Virus record (IMG/VR): IMGVR_UViG_3300037322_000275
Location: 29,082-93,081 of that record
Strand: one strand, 5' to 3'
Length of the DNA stretch: 64,000 bases
Origin: a virus
The first letter of the stretch is position 1; each line of letters begins with the position of its first letter. This document shows, piece by piece, positions 43,882-52,233 of the stretch. The notes beneath the pieces are model-generated. The model saw only the letters and a program-made list of their open reading frames with translations, did no database searches and was not told where the DNA came from. Made by a program: the position numbers and the translations under genes.

Positions 43882-44067
43882 ATGAAACAACCTAAATTTA
43901 ACATAGGAGATAGAGTATATCATAATACTCCTGATTCAGAAGAAGGTCTTATAATGGATATATTGTATTCGTTAAGATATAGAGAATATGTTTACACTAT
44001 AGTTGTTGGGTTTGAACATAATTATGAATGTTTAGAAGATGAACTAACAGACGAAAAAGTATTTTAA
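43882..44067 (+). CDS. Small beta-barrel-like protein (61 aa)
   Basis: KFNIGDRVYHNTPDSEEGLI is a KOW/SH3-like opening; the end is acidic. First gene after the promoter at 43.82 kb. Probably a small binding protein; function unknown. Confidence 0.7.
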   Translation: MKQPKFNIGDRVYHNTPDSEEGLIMDILYSLRYREYVYTIVVGFEHNYECLEDELTDEKVF

Positions 44068-44068
44068 T

Positions 44069-44215
44069 ATGAATGAAGAAGAAAGAATATATTACAATGA
44101 TGAATGGAATGCTAAAGATTTAAAGTTTCCAAAAGTTACTAAAGAAATAAGAAATGATGAATTTTATAATAAGTACTGTAACAAAAAAATAAATGATAAT
44201 AGACATACAAAATAA
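44069..44215 (+). CDS. Unknown small acidic/basic protein (48 aa)
   Basis: MNEEERIYYNDEWNAKDLKF start, stop TAA at 44213. One base after the preceding stop codon and overlapping the next ATG by 23 bases, which supports translation. No family was recognised. Confidence 0.6.
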   Translation: MNEEERIYYNDEWNAKDLKFPKVTKEIRNDEFYNKYCNKKINDNRHTK

Positions 44216-44471
44216 ACACGACGAAATAGAACAAGAAATTATAGATAACCAAAAAAGTATATTTAGTCTTTATAACTACTATACAAAGAAATGGAAAGGT
44301 GATAGACTAAATGATATTAACGTAGGTCTATTTTTAAATGATTCACAACAACCTACAGTACAAATCTTTGTTAGAAATAAAACAGGTTATATTAAATCAC
44401 ATGTTATATTTAATAAAGTAGGGGATTCAATAATAGACACTAACATTATAAATTATAAACTTAATGATTAA
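44193..44471 (+). CDS. Unknown small protein (92 aa)
   Basis: MIIDIQNKHDEIEQEIIDNQ, a coiled-coil-like start, then a beta segment (TVQIFVRNKTGYIKSHVIF). Overlaps both neighbours. No family was recognised. Confidence 0.65.
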   Translation: MIIDIQNKHDEIEQEIIDNQKSIFSLYNYYTKKWKGDRLNDINVGLFLNDSQQPTVQIFVRNKTGYIKSHVIFNKVGDSIIDTNIINYKLND

Positions 44472-44670
44472 AGCTGAATCTAAAGAACAAGATAGAATTA
44501 ACAGTATTAAAAAAGCAAGTGAGCATTTTGATCAAAAATCAATTAATCCTAAAGAATTAGAATATTGGAAGAATATATTTCCAACTAAAACAGATAAAGA
44601 ATTAGAAGTTTACAGAGTAAAGTGGAGTAATGAAAATCCTAAATATTTAAAGTTTAAAAATATAAAATAA
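44464..44670 (+). CDS. Unknown small protein (68 aa)
   Basis: MIKAESKEQDRINSIKKASE, helical and lysine-rich. Overlaps neighbours by a few bases. No family was recognised. Confidence 0.65.
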   Translation: MIKAESKEQDRINSIKKASEHFDQKSINPKELEYWKNIFPTKTDKELEVYRVKWSNENPKYLKFKNIK

Positions 44671-44921
44671 TGTCAACATATACAAAAAACGGAGCAAGAC
44701 AAGTTAAACTCCAACAGAAAGTAAAAATTAAAAAACAAGTAAAAGAATTTTATACTAGAGTAGAACAGATAAACGAAATTTCAAAATATTTAGTTACATT
44801 AGAAGATAAAGTAACTGAAGACAACATTGATGCTATTGTTTCTGAATTAATAGGTAGAGAATTAGATAGTCTTGAAAAAACAATGATATTAAGTAAATTA
44901 AACAGTTTAAATGAAACATAA
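44670..44921 (+). CDS. Unknown small basic protein (83 aa)
   Basis: Basic first half (MSTYTKNGARQVKLQQKVKI) then an acidic helix. Its ATG overlaps the TAA of the gene before it by one base (TAATG). May bind nucleic acid. Confidence 0.65.
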   Translation: MSTYTKNGARQVKLQQKVKIKKQVKEFYTRVEQINEISKYLVTLEDKVTEDNIDAIVSELIGRELDSLEKTMILSKLNSLNET

Positions 44922-45195
44922 GATAACACTCAGCAATATTTATAATTATCTAGAGGGAAATTCTCAACTAATACTAGAAAATCTAAATATACAACCTCAA
45001 CATTTAAAAGAACAAATCGCATACAGAAGATTAATATGTAAAGATGACTGTATGAAGACAGGAAAATGTATTAAATGTGGTTGTGAGTTTTATGGTAGAA
45101 CTTCTACTAAAGAAAGCTGTAACAGTGATAGATTTGGAGAACTTGTTAATAAAACAGAATGGGATAAATTTAAAGAAATAAATAAAATTGAATAA
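44911..45195 (+). CDS. Cysteine-rich conserved phage protein (94 aa)
   Basis: CKDDCMKTGKCIKCGCEFYG, then RTSTKESC, is a five- to six-cysteine zinc-binding motif found in many Bacteroidota phages. The N-terminal half is helical. Function unknown. Confidence 0.75.
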   Translation: MKHKITLSNIYNYLEGNSQLILENLNIQPQHLKEQIAYRRLICKDDCMKTGKCIKCGCEFYGRTSTKESCNSDRFGELVNKTEWDKFKEINKIE

Positions 45196-45388
45196 TACAT
45201 ATACAACAATAGAAAAAGATTTAAAAGTTGCTTTAGATCAAGTAGATAATTTTAAAACTAAAATGGAATTGTTTTCAAGTAAATATCCCAGTTTTAAATA
45301 TAATGTAGTAATAAATAAAAAAGATGAAGACTGGATTACAGAATTAAACATATATAACAATGAAGAAAAACAAACTCAAACATCTTAA
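45188..45388 (+). CDS. Unknown small protein (66 aa), TTG start
   Basis: Opens with TTG inside the end of the preceding gene; coiled-coil-like (IEKDLKVALDQVDNFKTKME). Overlaps the next gene by 29 bases. The start is uncertain. Confidence 0.55.
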   Translation: MNNTYTTIEKDLKVALDQVDNFKTKMELFSSKYPSFKYNVVINKKDEDWITELNIYNNEEKQTQTS

Positions 45389-45674
45389 AAGCCTATACAA
45401 GCATGTAGAGTATTATAATAAACTTGGACCTTTTCCAACATATGATACTTCTTGGGTAAACGATATTAAAAACATAATTAAAGAAATGGAACAAGACAAT
45501 AAAAAAGACTACGATGCAGAACCAGTTGTAGCATGTAAATACTGTAAAAGTTTACACATTATTACAGATGAAGATGTAAATAATGTATGTATGAGATGTG
45601 GGTCAGTTAATGAAATTAAAGAATTTGAAAATATTTATAAATATAATGACTTTGTAAATGACAAAAATACCTAA
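45360..45674 (+). CDS. Zinc-ribbon protein (104 aa)
   Basis: CKYCKSLHIITDE, then VCMRCGS, forms a TFIIB-like CxxC...CxxC ribbon after a helical N-terminus. Probably binds nucleic acid or a transcription factor. Overlaps the phoH gene by 17 bases. Confidence 0.75.
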   Translation: MKKNKLKHLKSLYKHVEYYNKLGPFPTYDTSWVNDIKNIIKEMEQDNKKDYDAEPVVACKYCKSLHIITDEDVNNVCMRCGSVNEIKEFENIYKYNDFVNDKNT

Positions 45675-46317
45675 TACAGAAAAAAGAGGATTGAGAACAG
45701 AGCCCAAATTAAATGTAGATTTAAACGAAGAGCAAAAAGAGTTTGTTGAGTTGTTTTATCAATATGACGTAAACTTTCTTTTAGGAGATTTTGGTTCAGG
45801 TAAATCTTTAGCTGCTGTACACACTGCAATTAAAGCTTTTAGAAAAAAGCAGTTTGATAACATATGGATTACAAGACCTATGATAAAAAATAGTTTAGCT
45901 GCTTTACCTGGAACATTAGAAGAGAAAATGGCACCATATACATACCCTATAATTCAAAACTTAGAAGTATGTCAAGGTAAACCAACAACTGAAAAGATGT
46001 TAAAAGATGGTTTAATTAAAGTAATGCCTATTGAAGTAGCTAAAGGAATTACATTTATTAAATCTGTAGTTATTGTTGATGAATTTCAAGATATGGAATA
46101 CGGTGACTTTAGAACAATACTTACCAGATTAGGTAAAGACAGTAAAATGATTTTTTGTGGTTCACTAGAACAAGTAGATAAACAAATTAACAAGAACAGT
46201 TGTATTTACAAAATACTAAAACTAAAAGATAGTAATTTAGTAGGCTACAAAACATTAAAATCTAATCACAGAAATTCAGTGCTAGTAGACATTATTAAAT
46301 ATTTAGAAGATGGGTAG
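45658..46317 (+). CDS. phoH: PhoH-like ATPase
   Basis: 219 residues. Walker A is GDFGSGKS, Walker B VIVDEFQDM, plus GSLEQVDK and a C-terminal LKSNHRN, as in the PhoH/UvrD-like family. Phage PhoH proteins are widespread and may act as helicases or RNA-processing ATPases. The stop is TAG, evidence that this phage does not read TAG as sense. Confidence 0.9.
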   Translation: MTKIPNTEKRGLRTEPKLNVDLNEEQKEFVELFYQYDVNFLLGDFGSGKSLAAVHTAIKAFRKKQFDNIWITRPMIKNSLAALPGTLEEKMAPYTYPIIQNLEVCQGKPTTEKMLKDGLIKVMPIEVAKGITFIKSVVIVDEFQDMEYGDFRTILTRLGKDSKMIFCGSLEQVDKQINKNSCIYKILKLKDSNLVGYKTLKSNHRNSVLVDIIKYLEDG

Positions 46318-46471
46318 TATAAGAAATATTAAAATTATTATGGATATGTTTAGAGATTGGGATAACGATTGGAAAAGTTTTGATTTAGGTTTTAGTAAAA
46401 AACCAATCAGTGCTCAAAAATTTATGGCATTAATTTCTAGACATTATAAAATAAAAAGTAAAAAAAAATGA
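46310..46471 (+). CDS. Unknown small basic protein (53 aa)
   Basis: MGSIRNIKIIMDMFRDWDND, then a basic tail (SRHYKIKSKKK). Starts inside the end of phoH and ends over the next ATG (ATGA). Tight overlaps support it. Confidence 0.65.
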   Translation: MGSIRNIKIIMDMFRDWDNDWKSFDLGFSKKPISAQKFMALISRHYKIKSKKK

Positions 46472-46851
46472 ATAATATAAAAAGTGCTACACTAAATGTT
46501 AAATTAAAGAATTTCTTTTTTAGGTATGTTGAATTCTTAAAACCTTTTCACAACTTAACAAATCAAGAACAAAAAGTAGTAGCTTTATTTTTATATTATC
46601 ACTATAAGTTAGGTAAAGAAATAACAAATAATAAAGTACTATGGAAAGAAGTCTTTGATTACGACACAAGAAGATTGATTATTGAAGAAGTGGGAATGCA
46701 AGATAGTGTGTTACAAAATATATTAACTTCTCTTAGAAAAAAGAAAGTAATTATTGACAAACAGATATCTAAAAATTATATTCCCGATTTATTAGATGAT
46801 CCTAAGTCTTTTGTTATAACTTTTAACTTCAATATTAATTATGAACAATAA
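46468..46851 (+). CDS. Winged-helix-like DNA-binding protein (127 aa)
   Basis: LTNQEQKVVALFLYYHYKLG, then DSVLQNILTSLRKKKVIID, resembles a helix-turn-helix with a wing. It could regulate the rightward genes or help initiate packaging. Inference from pattern only. Confidence 0.55.
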   Translation: MNNIKSATLNVKLKNFFFRYVEFLKPFHNLTNQEQKVVALFLYYHYKLGKEITNNKVLWKEVFDYDTRRLIIEEVGMQDSVLQNILTSLRKKKVIIDKQISKNYIPDLLDDPKSFVITFNFNINYEQ

Positions 46852-47149
46852 GATAGAAGATTTTAAGGTAAAAAGAATAATACATACAATAGGGTTAAAC
46901 AACAATTTAACTGACGAACAAATTAAAGAAATAATTGAATCTCAATTTAGATTTACTTATCAAGAAATAAAAAAGTTAAAATTAGAAGGATTATCTGATG
47001 AAGAAATGGATAATTTAAAAACGACGTTTTATTACAAATATATAGGTAAGCTATATACAGATAATAAAATAATAAAAGGTCATGAAAATAGACTTAATTA
47101 CTTAAACAATCAAATTAGAAAAAAGAATGGAAGAAAAGAAGAATCTTAG
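46841..47149 (+). CDS. Conserved phage protein (102 aa), unknown
   Basis: Helical; FRFTYQEIKKLKLEGLSDEE followed by TTFYYKYIGKLYTDN is a motif seen in other Bacteroidota phages. Overlaps the GroES-like gene by 23 bases. Function unknown. Confidence 0.7.
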   Translation: MNNKIEDFKVKRIIHTIGLNNNLTDEQIKEIIESQFRFTYQEIKKLKLEGLSDEEMDNLKTTFYYKYIGKLYTDNKIIKGHENRLNYLNNQIRKKNGRKEES

Positions 47150-47525
47150 TAGAGAAGAAATTTTAGAAATTATAAAAGTGTTTTCAGAAAAGCCAATGTT
47201 TGGAAAAGTGATTATCACGTTAAATTCAGAATATGATGAAGACGAAAATGAAGATGCTTTAGATTTTTCTAACAATGTCATGTCTGAATTTCAATATGTC
47301 ATTGCTGTTGGGGAAAACGTAAAACAAATTGAACCAGGAGACCTGGTTAGAGTAGATATTGAAAAAATGACAACTAAAGAAATAAATCCAAACAATTCGC
47401 ATGAAATGTTATCAAGTATTAAACTATCTCCTATTGTTTATGGAGATTATGTTTTTGCAATACTTGAAGACCGATTAATATTAACAAAATTTACTAACAC
47501 ACAAACACTACAGACAAATGAATAA
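47127..47525 (+). CDS. groS: GroES-like co-chaperonin
   Basis: 132 residues. KPMFGKVIITLN gives the first strand, a flexible acidic loop (residues 37-55) sits where the GroES mobile loop lies, and QYVIAVGENVKQIEPGDLVR matches the GroES GPG-type strand and VKVGDxV motif. IVYGDYVFAILEDRLIL is the C-terminal strand pair. Weak identity but the order of strands is right, and a GroEL homologue is 0.9 kb downstream. Probably makes a phage chaperonin cap, like T4 gp31. Confidence 0.7.
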   Translation: MEEKKNLSREEILEIIKVFSEKPMFGKVIITLNSEYDEDENEDALDFSNNVMSEFQYVIAVGENVKQIEPGDLVRVDIEKMTTKEINPNNSHEMLSSIKLSPIVYGDYVFAILEDRLILTKFTNTQTLQTNE

Positions 47526-47835
47526 ATTATACTCACAAATCACGTCACTAATTATTGTAACTGCTTTAGCTATTTCTTTTGCTTTTGGAATTGTTGATCT
47601 AGCAACTGTTGTTTCTGCATCTACTGCAATTCTAGGTATTATCTATGGTTTATATAAACAGTATGAAACAGACGCTATTGCTGCATCATTAGAAAGTAAA
47701 GAACTAGAAAATCTAGAACTAAAGTTTGAAATAGAAAATATTAATAGTTTAAAAACACCTTTAACATTTACTACAACGGATTCTGTTTTAGACAAAGTAA
47801 AGCGTACAAAGAAAGTACAAAAACCTAAACAATAA
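47518..47835 (+). CDS. Membrane protein with coiled coil (105 aa), holin-like
   Basis: Two helices (LIIVTALAISFAFGIVDLA and VVSASTAILGIIYGLY) then a charged coiled coil (SLESKELENLELKFEIENIN) and a basic tail. The layout is compatible with a holin or a virion-assembly membrane anchor, but no motif settles it. Confidence 0.65.
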   Translation: MNKLYSQITSLIIVTALAISFAFGIVDLATVVSASTAILGIIYGLYKQYETDAIAASLESKELENLELKFEIENINSLKTPLTFTTTDSVLDKVKRTKKVQKPKQ

Positions 47836-48401
47836 TGAATGGTTTTATATTAAAAGATGGAGTTCTCAGCGTTGAAGATCAATGCTGGGGACTTTCTCCA
47901 TTTAAAAAAATACTGAAAAGAGATAAAACTCGTAACAAAGATATGTCTTTAAAAGAAATGTTATTTGTGTATTATTATGCAGATATTAAATCAGATTATT
48001 TAATTATACCTGATTTAAAAGAAAGAACTAAAGAAATAATAAATGATGTTGAGTTACCTAGTGATTGGAAAATAGATAATGTTATGGAAGAAGCTATTAT
48101 TTTTTATGAAAATAGAAGTTTAACTGTCATTGGTAAACTATACAGAGATGCATTAACTTCTGTACATGAGATGAGTGAATATCTAAAGAAAACAGGAGAA
48201 CTGTTAAATGAACGTACTGCTAATGGTGGAACTGTTACAACACTGTCTATGATTGCAGGAACTCAAGAAAAATTACCAAAAATTATGCAGAATTTAAAGA
48301 TTGCAGAAAAAGAAGTGCTAAAAGAAAAAAGCGAACTGGAAGGAAAGATGAAGGGTAAACAAACTTTTGGAATGTTTGAAGAAGGATTAAATATTGATTA
48401 A
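47835..48401 (+). CDS. Unknown conserved protein (188 aa), possible small terminase
   Basis: Helical; MSLKEMLFVYYYADIKSDYL and a coiled-coil end (IAEKEVLKEKSELEG). It precedes chaperonin and large terminase genes, a usual place for a small terminase or packaging adaptor. No diagnostic motif was seen. Confidence 0.55.
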   Translation: MNGFILKDGVLSVEDQCWGLSPFKKILKRDKTRNKDMSLKEMLFVYYYADIKSDYLIIPDLKERTKEIINDVELPSDWKIDNVMEEAIIFYENRSLTVIGKLYRDALTSVHEMSEYLKKTGELLNERTANGGTVTTLSMIAGTQEKLPKIMQNLKIAEKEVLKEKSELEGKMKGKQTFGMFEEGLNID

Positions 48402-48402
48402 T

Positions 48403-49911
48403 ATGGAAGAAATATATTTTAATAAAGAAGGTAGAGATAAACTAATAGAAGGTGTTAATAAACTCAATCGAGCAGTGTCTTCTACTATGGGTCCAAATGG
48501 CAAAAATGTCATTATACCTGATAGAAAAACAGGAGAATATAGAGTTACTAAAGATGGGGTATCTGTAGCTAGAGAAATTTTTTTTAAAGATTCATTAGAA
48601 AACATTGGTGCACAATTAGCTAAACAAGCAGCTGAAAAAACTGTAGAAGATGCAGGTGATGGAACAACTACAGCTACTGTATTAACTACTGCTTTTGTTA
48701 ATAACCTTTGTTCTTTTGAATTTAAGGATATCAATACAGCTTTTAATGAAATAATACCTAAAGTTATAGAACAACTAAAACTAAACTCAAGAAAGCTAGA
48801 ACACAAAGATATTACACACGTAGCAAGTATTTCAGCCAATAATGATTTACAAATTGGAGAATTTATACAGAATGCTTTTAATCATTCAGATATTGTAAAG
48901 ATAGAAGAGAGTTCTAATACAGAAGATGTATTAGATACACTACCTGGAATATTACTTCCTGTGAGTTACTTTTCTAAACATTTTATTAACAACCCTTCTA
49001 AAGGAAGTTGTGAACTTACAAATGTCAATACATTAATTATAGATGGAAAGTTAGAGAAATTAGAAAACTTTAGATCAATACTAGAACTGACACAACAACC
49101 CAATAATTCACTATTAATTATTGTAGAAGATATACACGAACAAGCATTGAGAAAACTTGAAACTTTTGTTTTATCTCAACAATTACCAATATGTGTTATT
49201 AAATCACCAGGTTTTTCTAGACATCGTAAAGATTTACTAGAAGACCTTTCAATCTTTACAGGTAGTACATTGATTACAGATTTAACCAAAAGCTATAACA
49301 CAAACATTCTTGGTAAACTACAATCTTGTAAGATATCTAAAAACAGTAGTATCTTAGTTAAAAAAGAAGATATTGATGTATCTGAAAAATTAAATGTTTT
49401 AAAAACATTATTTAAAGATAAAGACCTTACTAGTTATGATAAAGATTTAATTAAACAAAGAATTGAATATTTAAAAGGTAAAGTGTCAATTATTAAAGTT
49501 GGTGGTAAAACAGAAACTGAAATGAAAGAAAGATATGACCGTTACGATGATGCAGTTAAAGCAGTAGCTTGTGCATTAGAGGAAGGTATTGTAGAAGGTG
49601 GTGGTATTGCTTTATTTAAAGTTCAATCTAAATGGTTAAACAATGAAAACAAAACAAATACGTCAAATTCAAATGAAGACATAAATAAATGTGTTTACAG
49701 ATGTTTACTTGAACCTGCTATTAAAATCTTAGAAAACAAAGTCAATACTACATATTCACTTACTTTTGATTTAGGAATAAGTATGTTTAAAGAAAATATC
49801 ATAGACCCACTTAAAGTTACAAGATGTGCATTATTGAATGCAGTAGCTGTAGCTAAAACAATCTTAAGCACAGAAGCAATTGTGTTAAACCAAAACGAAT
49901 GGATGAAATAG
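48403..49911 (+). CDS. groL: GroEL-like chaperonin
   Basis: 502 residues from the ATG 48403. STMGPNGKNVII and AGDGTTTATVL are the ATP-binding loops, the equatorial Asp is present in DRYDDAVKA (E. coli D398 equivalent), and VEGGGIALFKV is conserved. It is about 45 residues shorter than E. coli GroEL, mainly in the apical domain and the absent C-terminal GGM tail. The ATPase looks intact. It probably folds the phage capsid protein; it overlaps the terminase gene. Confidence 0.92.
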   Translation: MEEIYFNKEGRDKLIEGVNKLNRAVSSTMGPNGKNVIIPDRKTGEYRVTKDGVSVAREIFFKDSLENIGAQLAKQAAEKTVEDAGDGTTTATVLTTAFVNNLCSFEFKDINTAFNEIIPKVIEQLKLNSRKLEHKDITHVASISANNDLQIGEFIQNAFNHSDIVKIEESSNTEDVLDTLPGILLPVSYFSKHFINNPSKGSCELTNVNTLIIDGKLEKLENFRSILELTQQPNNSLLIIVEDIHEQALRKLETFVLSQQLPICVIKSPGFSRHRKDLLEDLSIFTGSTLITDLTKSYNTNILGKLQSCKISKNSSILVKKEDIDVSEKLNVLKTLFKDKDLTSYDKDLIKQRIEYLKGKVSIIKVGGKTETEMKERYDRYDDAVKAVACALEEGIVEGGGIALFKVQSKWLNNENKTNTSNSNEDINKCVYRCLLEPAIKILENKVNTTYSLTFDLGISMFKENIIDPLKVTRCALLNAVAVAKTILSTEAIVLNQNEWMK

Positions 49912-52163
49912 AAAACTTATATAAAATGAATTCTTATCAGACACCTTTAACTGAGGAGCTGAAAAAGAATCTACATCGAGAAGTTTGGTCTGAATTAGTA
50001 GACATGATTAATTCTATTACTTTTGTTAAAAATTTAATAGCTGTTGAAAATGTTCGAAGTTATGCCAAAGATCAAGTTAAATCTGTAGATTATAATGATG
50101 GTAGGATTGAAGTTAATTTAACAAATCCTCACATACTTAATGATATGGATTTTTTTAGAGAAAGAGCTCTTTTCTTTGAGAAACATAAAAAATACACACA
50201 CCTTACACCTAATCCAAATCCTAAATCAGATTATGGTTTATTTTGGAAAGAAGAACTTCGTAAATGGAAATATGGTTTAGTTAGACCTAGTGATGGCGAA
50301 TGGATTCCTGGAGAATTATATTTCTATTGGAACTATTCACCAATATGGTTAGTAGAAGAAGCAGGTACACAATCTGATGGAGCAAAATCTCAAGGAGAAC
50401 GTTTATACAAATTTGCAAAACCTTGGTTAGGTGACTATTTGTTTCACCATTATGTAGAACAAGCTAAACGTAGAGGTAAACATGGTAAAATGCTTAAATG
50501 TAGAGGTGTTGGTGCAAGTTTTAAAGCTGCATCGTGGAGTCCTCGTAATATGTATATATATCCAGGATCAGGTAATCCTAACTTTCACCTAGCATCAGAT
50601 AAAGGTTTCTTGTCTGGAGATAAAGGAATCTGGGGTAAAATTGTAGATTGTTTAGATTGGATTGCTGAAAACACACCTCTTCCTAGAATGAGAACTGTAG
50701 ATAGAGCAGGTAGTACATTAGAAATACAATTAGGATTTAAGGATGAATATGGTACTCGTTTAGGTTTATTATCTTCAGTACATGGTATATCATTGAAAGA
50801 TAATCCCGATAAAGCAAGGGGTATTCGTGGACCACTAATACATTATGAAGAAGACGGTCTTTTCAACAACTTAGAAAAAGCATGGAATGTAAATAGAAAA
50901 GCTGTTGAAGATGGTAATACAACATTTGGTTTTATGATTGCCATGGGAACAGGTGGTGTTGAAGGTGGTTCATTTGAAGGTTCAGAAAAATTGTTTTACA
51001 GTCCTGGAGCATATAATGTATATGGTATACCTAATGTTTTTGACAAAAATGCAAATGGTGAACAGTTATGTGGTTTCTTTTGGGGAGCATATATGAATCG
51101 TAAGAATTGCTATGATGAAAAAGTTGGTGAACCTGACATTATTAAAGCACTGATAGAAATTCTAAACGATAGACATCTTGTTAAATATAGTTCAATAGAT
51201 CCTTCTACAATTACTCAAAAGAAAGCAGAAGAATGTGTTACACCTCAAGATGCAGTTATGCGTACAGAAGGAACAGTGTTTCCTGTATCAGATTTAAAAG
51301 ATTATCTTGAAACAATAATGGTTAGAAAAGAATCTTTTTTAGCAGAACATTTTGTTAGTGAACTTGTAAGAACTGGTGAAGGTAAAGTAGAATGGAGATT
51401 AGCTAAAGATAGATTTCCATTACGTAGTTACGATAAAGATGAAGCAAACAGACAAGGTTGTTTAGAAATTTTTGAAATGCCTAAAACAAATGCAAACGGT
51501 GAAATTCCTTATGGTAGATATATATTTGGAATTGACCCTATTGATGCAGATACAGGACCTTCTTTATTTAGTATTATTGGTCTAGACACCTTTACAGACA
51601 GAATTATTTGTGAATATACAGGTAGACCAAAGTTAGCAGAAGAAGCGTATGAGATTGCATTAAGAACAATTGAGTTTTATAATGGTCAAGCAAACTATGA
51701 AAAAAACTTAAAAGGTCTATTTAGTTATTTTGACAAAAAAAACGCATTACACCGACTATGTGATACACCACAAATATTAAAAGACATGCAATTAGCAAAA
51801 GGTGGTGGTTATGGTAATAATTCAAAAGGTACTACCGCAAATAAAGAAGTAAACAAATGGGGTAGAAAATTACATGCTGATTGGATGAACACTCCTGTTT
51901 TAGGTGATGACACTGGAAAACTACGTTTGCACACAATACGAGGTCTTGCACATATTGACGAATGTATTAGGTGGAATTCAGATGGTAACTTTGATAGAGT
52001 GTCTGCCGCGGGAATGTTATTTATATTGAGAGAAGATGTTTATAGAATTACAAAATCTGCTATAGATAATCAAAACACGGCTTCTACAAACTTGAGTAAT
52101 GATACTTTCTTTAACAAGAACTACAACTCTAAAAAAGCTATTAAAAATCAACACATATTGTAA
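49899..52163 (+). CDS. terL: Large terminase subunit (DNA packaging motor)
   Basis: 754 residues. Walker A-like CRGVGASFKAA near residue 200, Walker B IHYEEDG near residue 314, and nuclease acid in FGIDPIDADTG near residue 543, all in family order. The long insertions are typical of crAss-like terminases. It pumps DNA into the prohead and cuts it. Overlaps GroEL by 13 bases and is followed by a promoter. Confidence 0.93.
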   Translation: MDEIENLYKMNSYQTPLTEELKKNLHREVWSELVDMINSITFVKNLIAVENVRSYAKDQVKSVDYNDGRIEVNLTNPHILNDMDFFRERALFFEKHKKYTHLTPNPNPKSDYGLFWKEELRKWKYGLVRPSDGEWIPGELYFYWNYSPIWLVEEAGTQSDGAKSQGERLYKFAKPWLGDYLFHHYVEQAKRRGKHGKMLKCRGVGASFKAASWSPRNMYIYPGSGNPNFHLASDKGFLSGDKGIWGKIVDCLDWIAENTPLPRMRTVDRAGSTLEIQLGFKDEYGTRLGLLSSVHGISLKDNPDKARGIRGPLIHYEEDGLFNNLEKAWNVNRKAVEDGNTTFGFMIAMGTGGVEGGSFEGSEKLFYSPGAYNVYGIPNVFDKNANGEQLCGFFWGAYMNRKNCYDEKVGEPDIIKALIEILNDRHLVKYSSIDPSTITQKKAEECVTPQDAVMRTEGTVFPVSDLKDYLETIMVRKESFLAEHFVSELVRTGEGKVEWRLAKDRFPLRSYDKDEANRQGCLEIFEMPKTNANGEIPYGRYIFGIDPIDADTGPSLFSIIGLDTFTDRIICEYTGRPKLAEEAYEIALRTIEFYNGQANYEKNLKGLFSYFDKKNALHRLCDTPQILKDMQLAKGGGYGNNSKGTTANKEVNKWGRKLHADWMNTPVLGDDTGKLRLHTIRGLAHIDECIRWNSDGNFDRVSAAGMLFILREDVYRITKSAIDNQNTASTNLSNDTFFNKNYNSKKAIKNQHIL

Positions 52164-52179
52164 GATAAAAGAAAAATCA

Positions 52180-52211
52180 CTTTGATTATTACTTTTTATT
52201 TTGTATATTGC
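52180..52211 (+). promoter_or_regulatory. Phage promoter, plus strand (CTTTGA-N18-TATATTGC)
   Basis: TTTGA at 52181-52185 with 18 bases to TATATTGC (52204-52211). Predicted start about 15-20 bases before the portal ATG. The -33 element here looks more like the host TTTG than TTAGGA. Confidence 0.7.
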
Positions 52212-52233
52212 AAAGTTAATAAAAAAAAACTAG

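Noticed and set aside
48387-48839. 150-codon frame opposite the GroEL start
   Set aside because: The plus-strand GroEL motifs are conserved through this region, and the reverse frame has the biased serine/leucine look of an antisense shadow.
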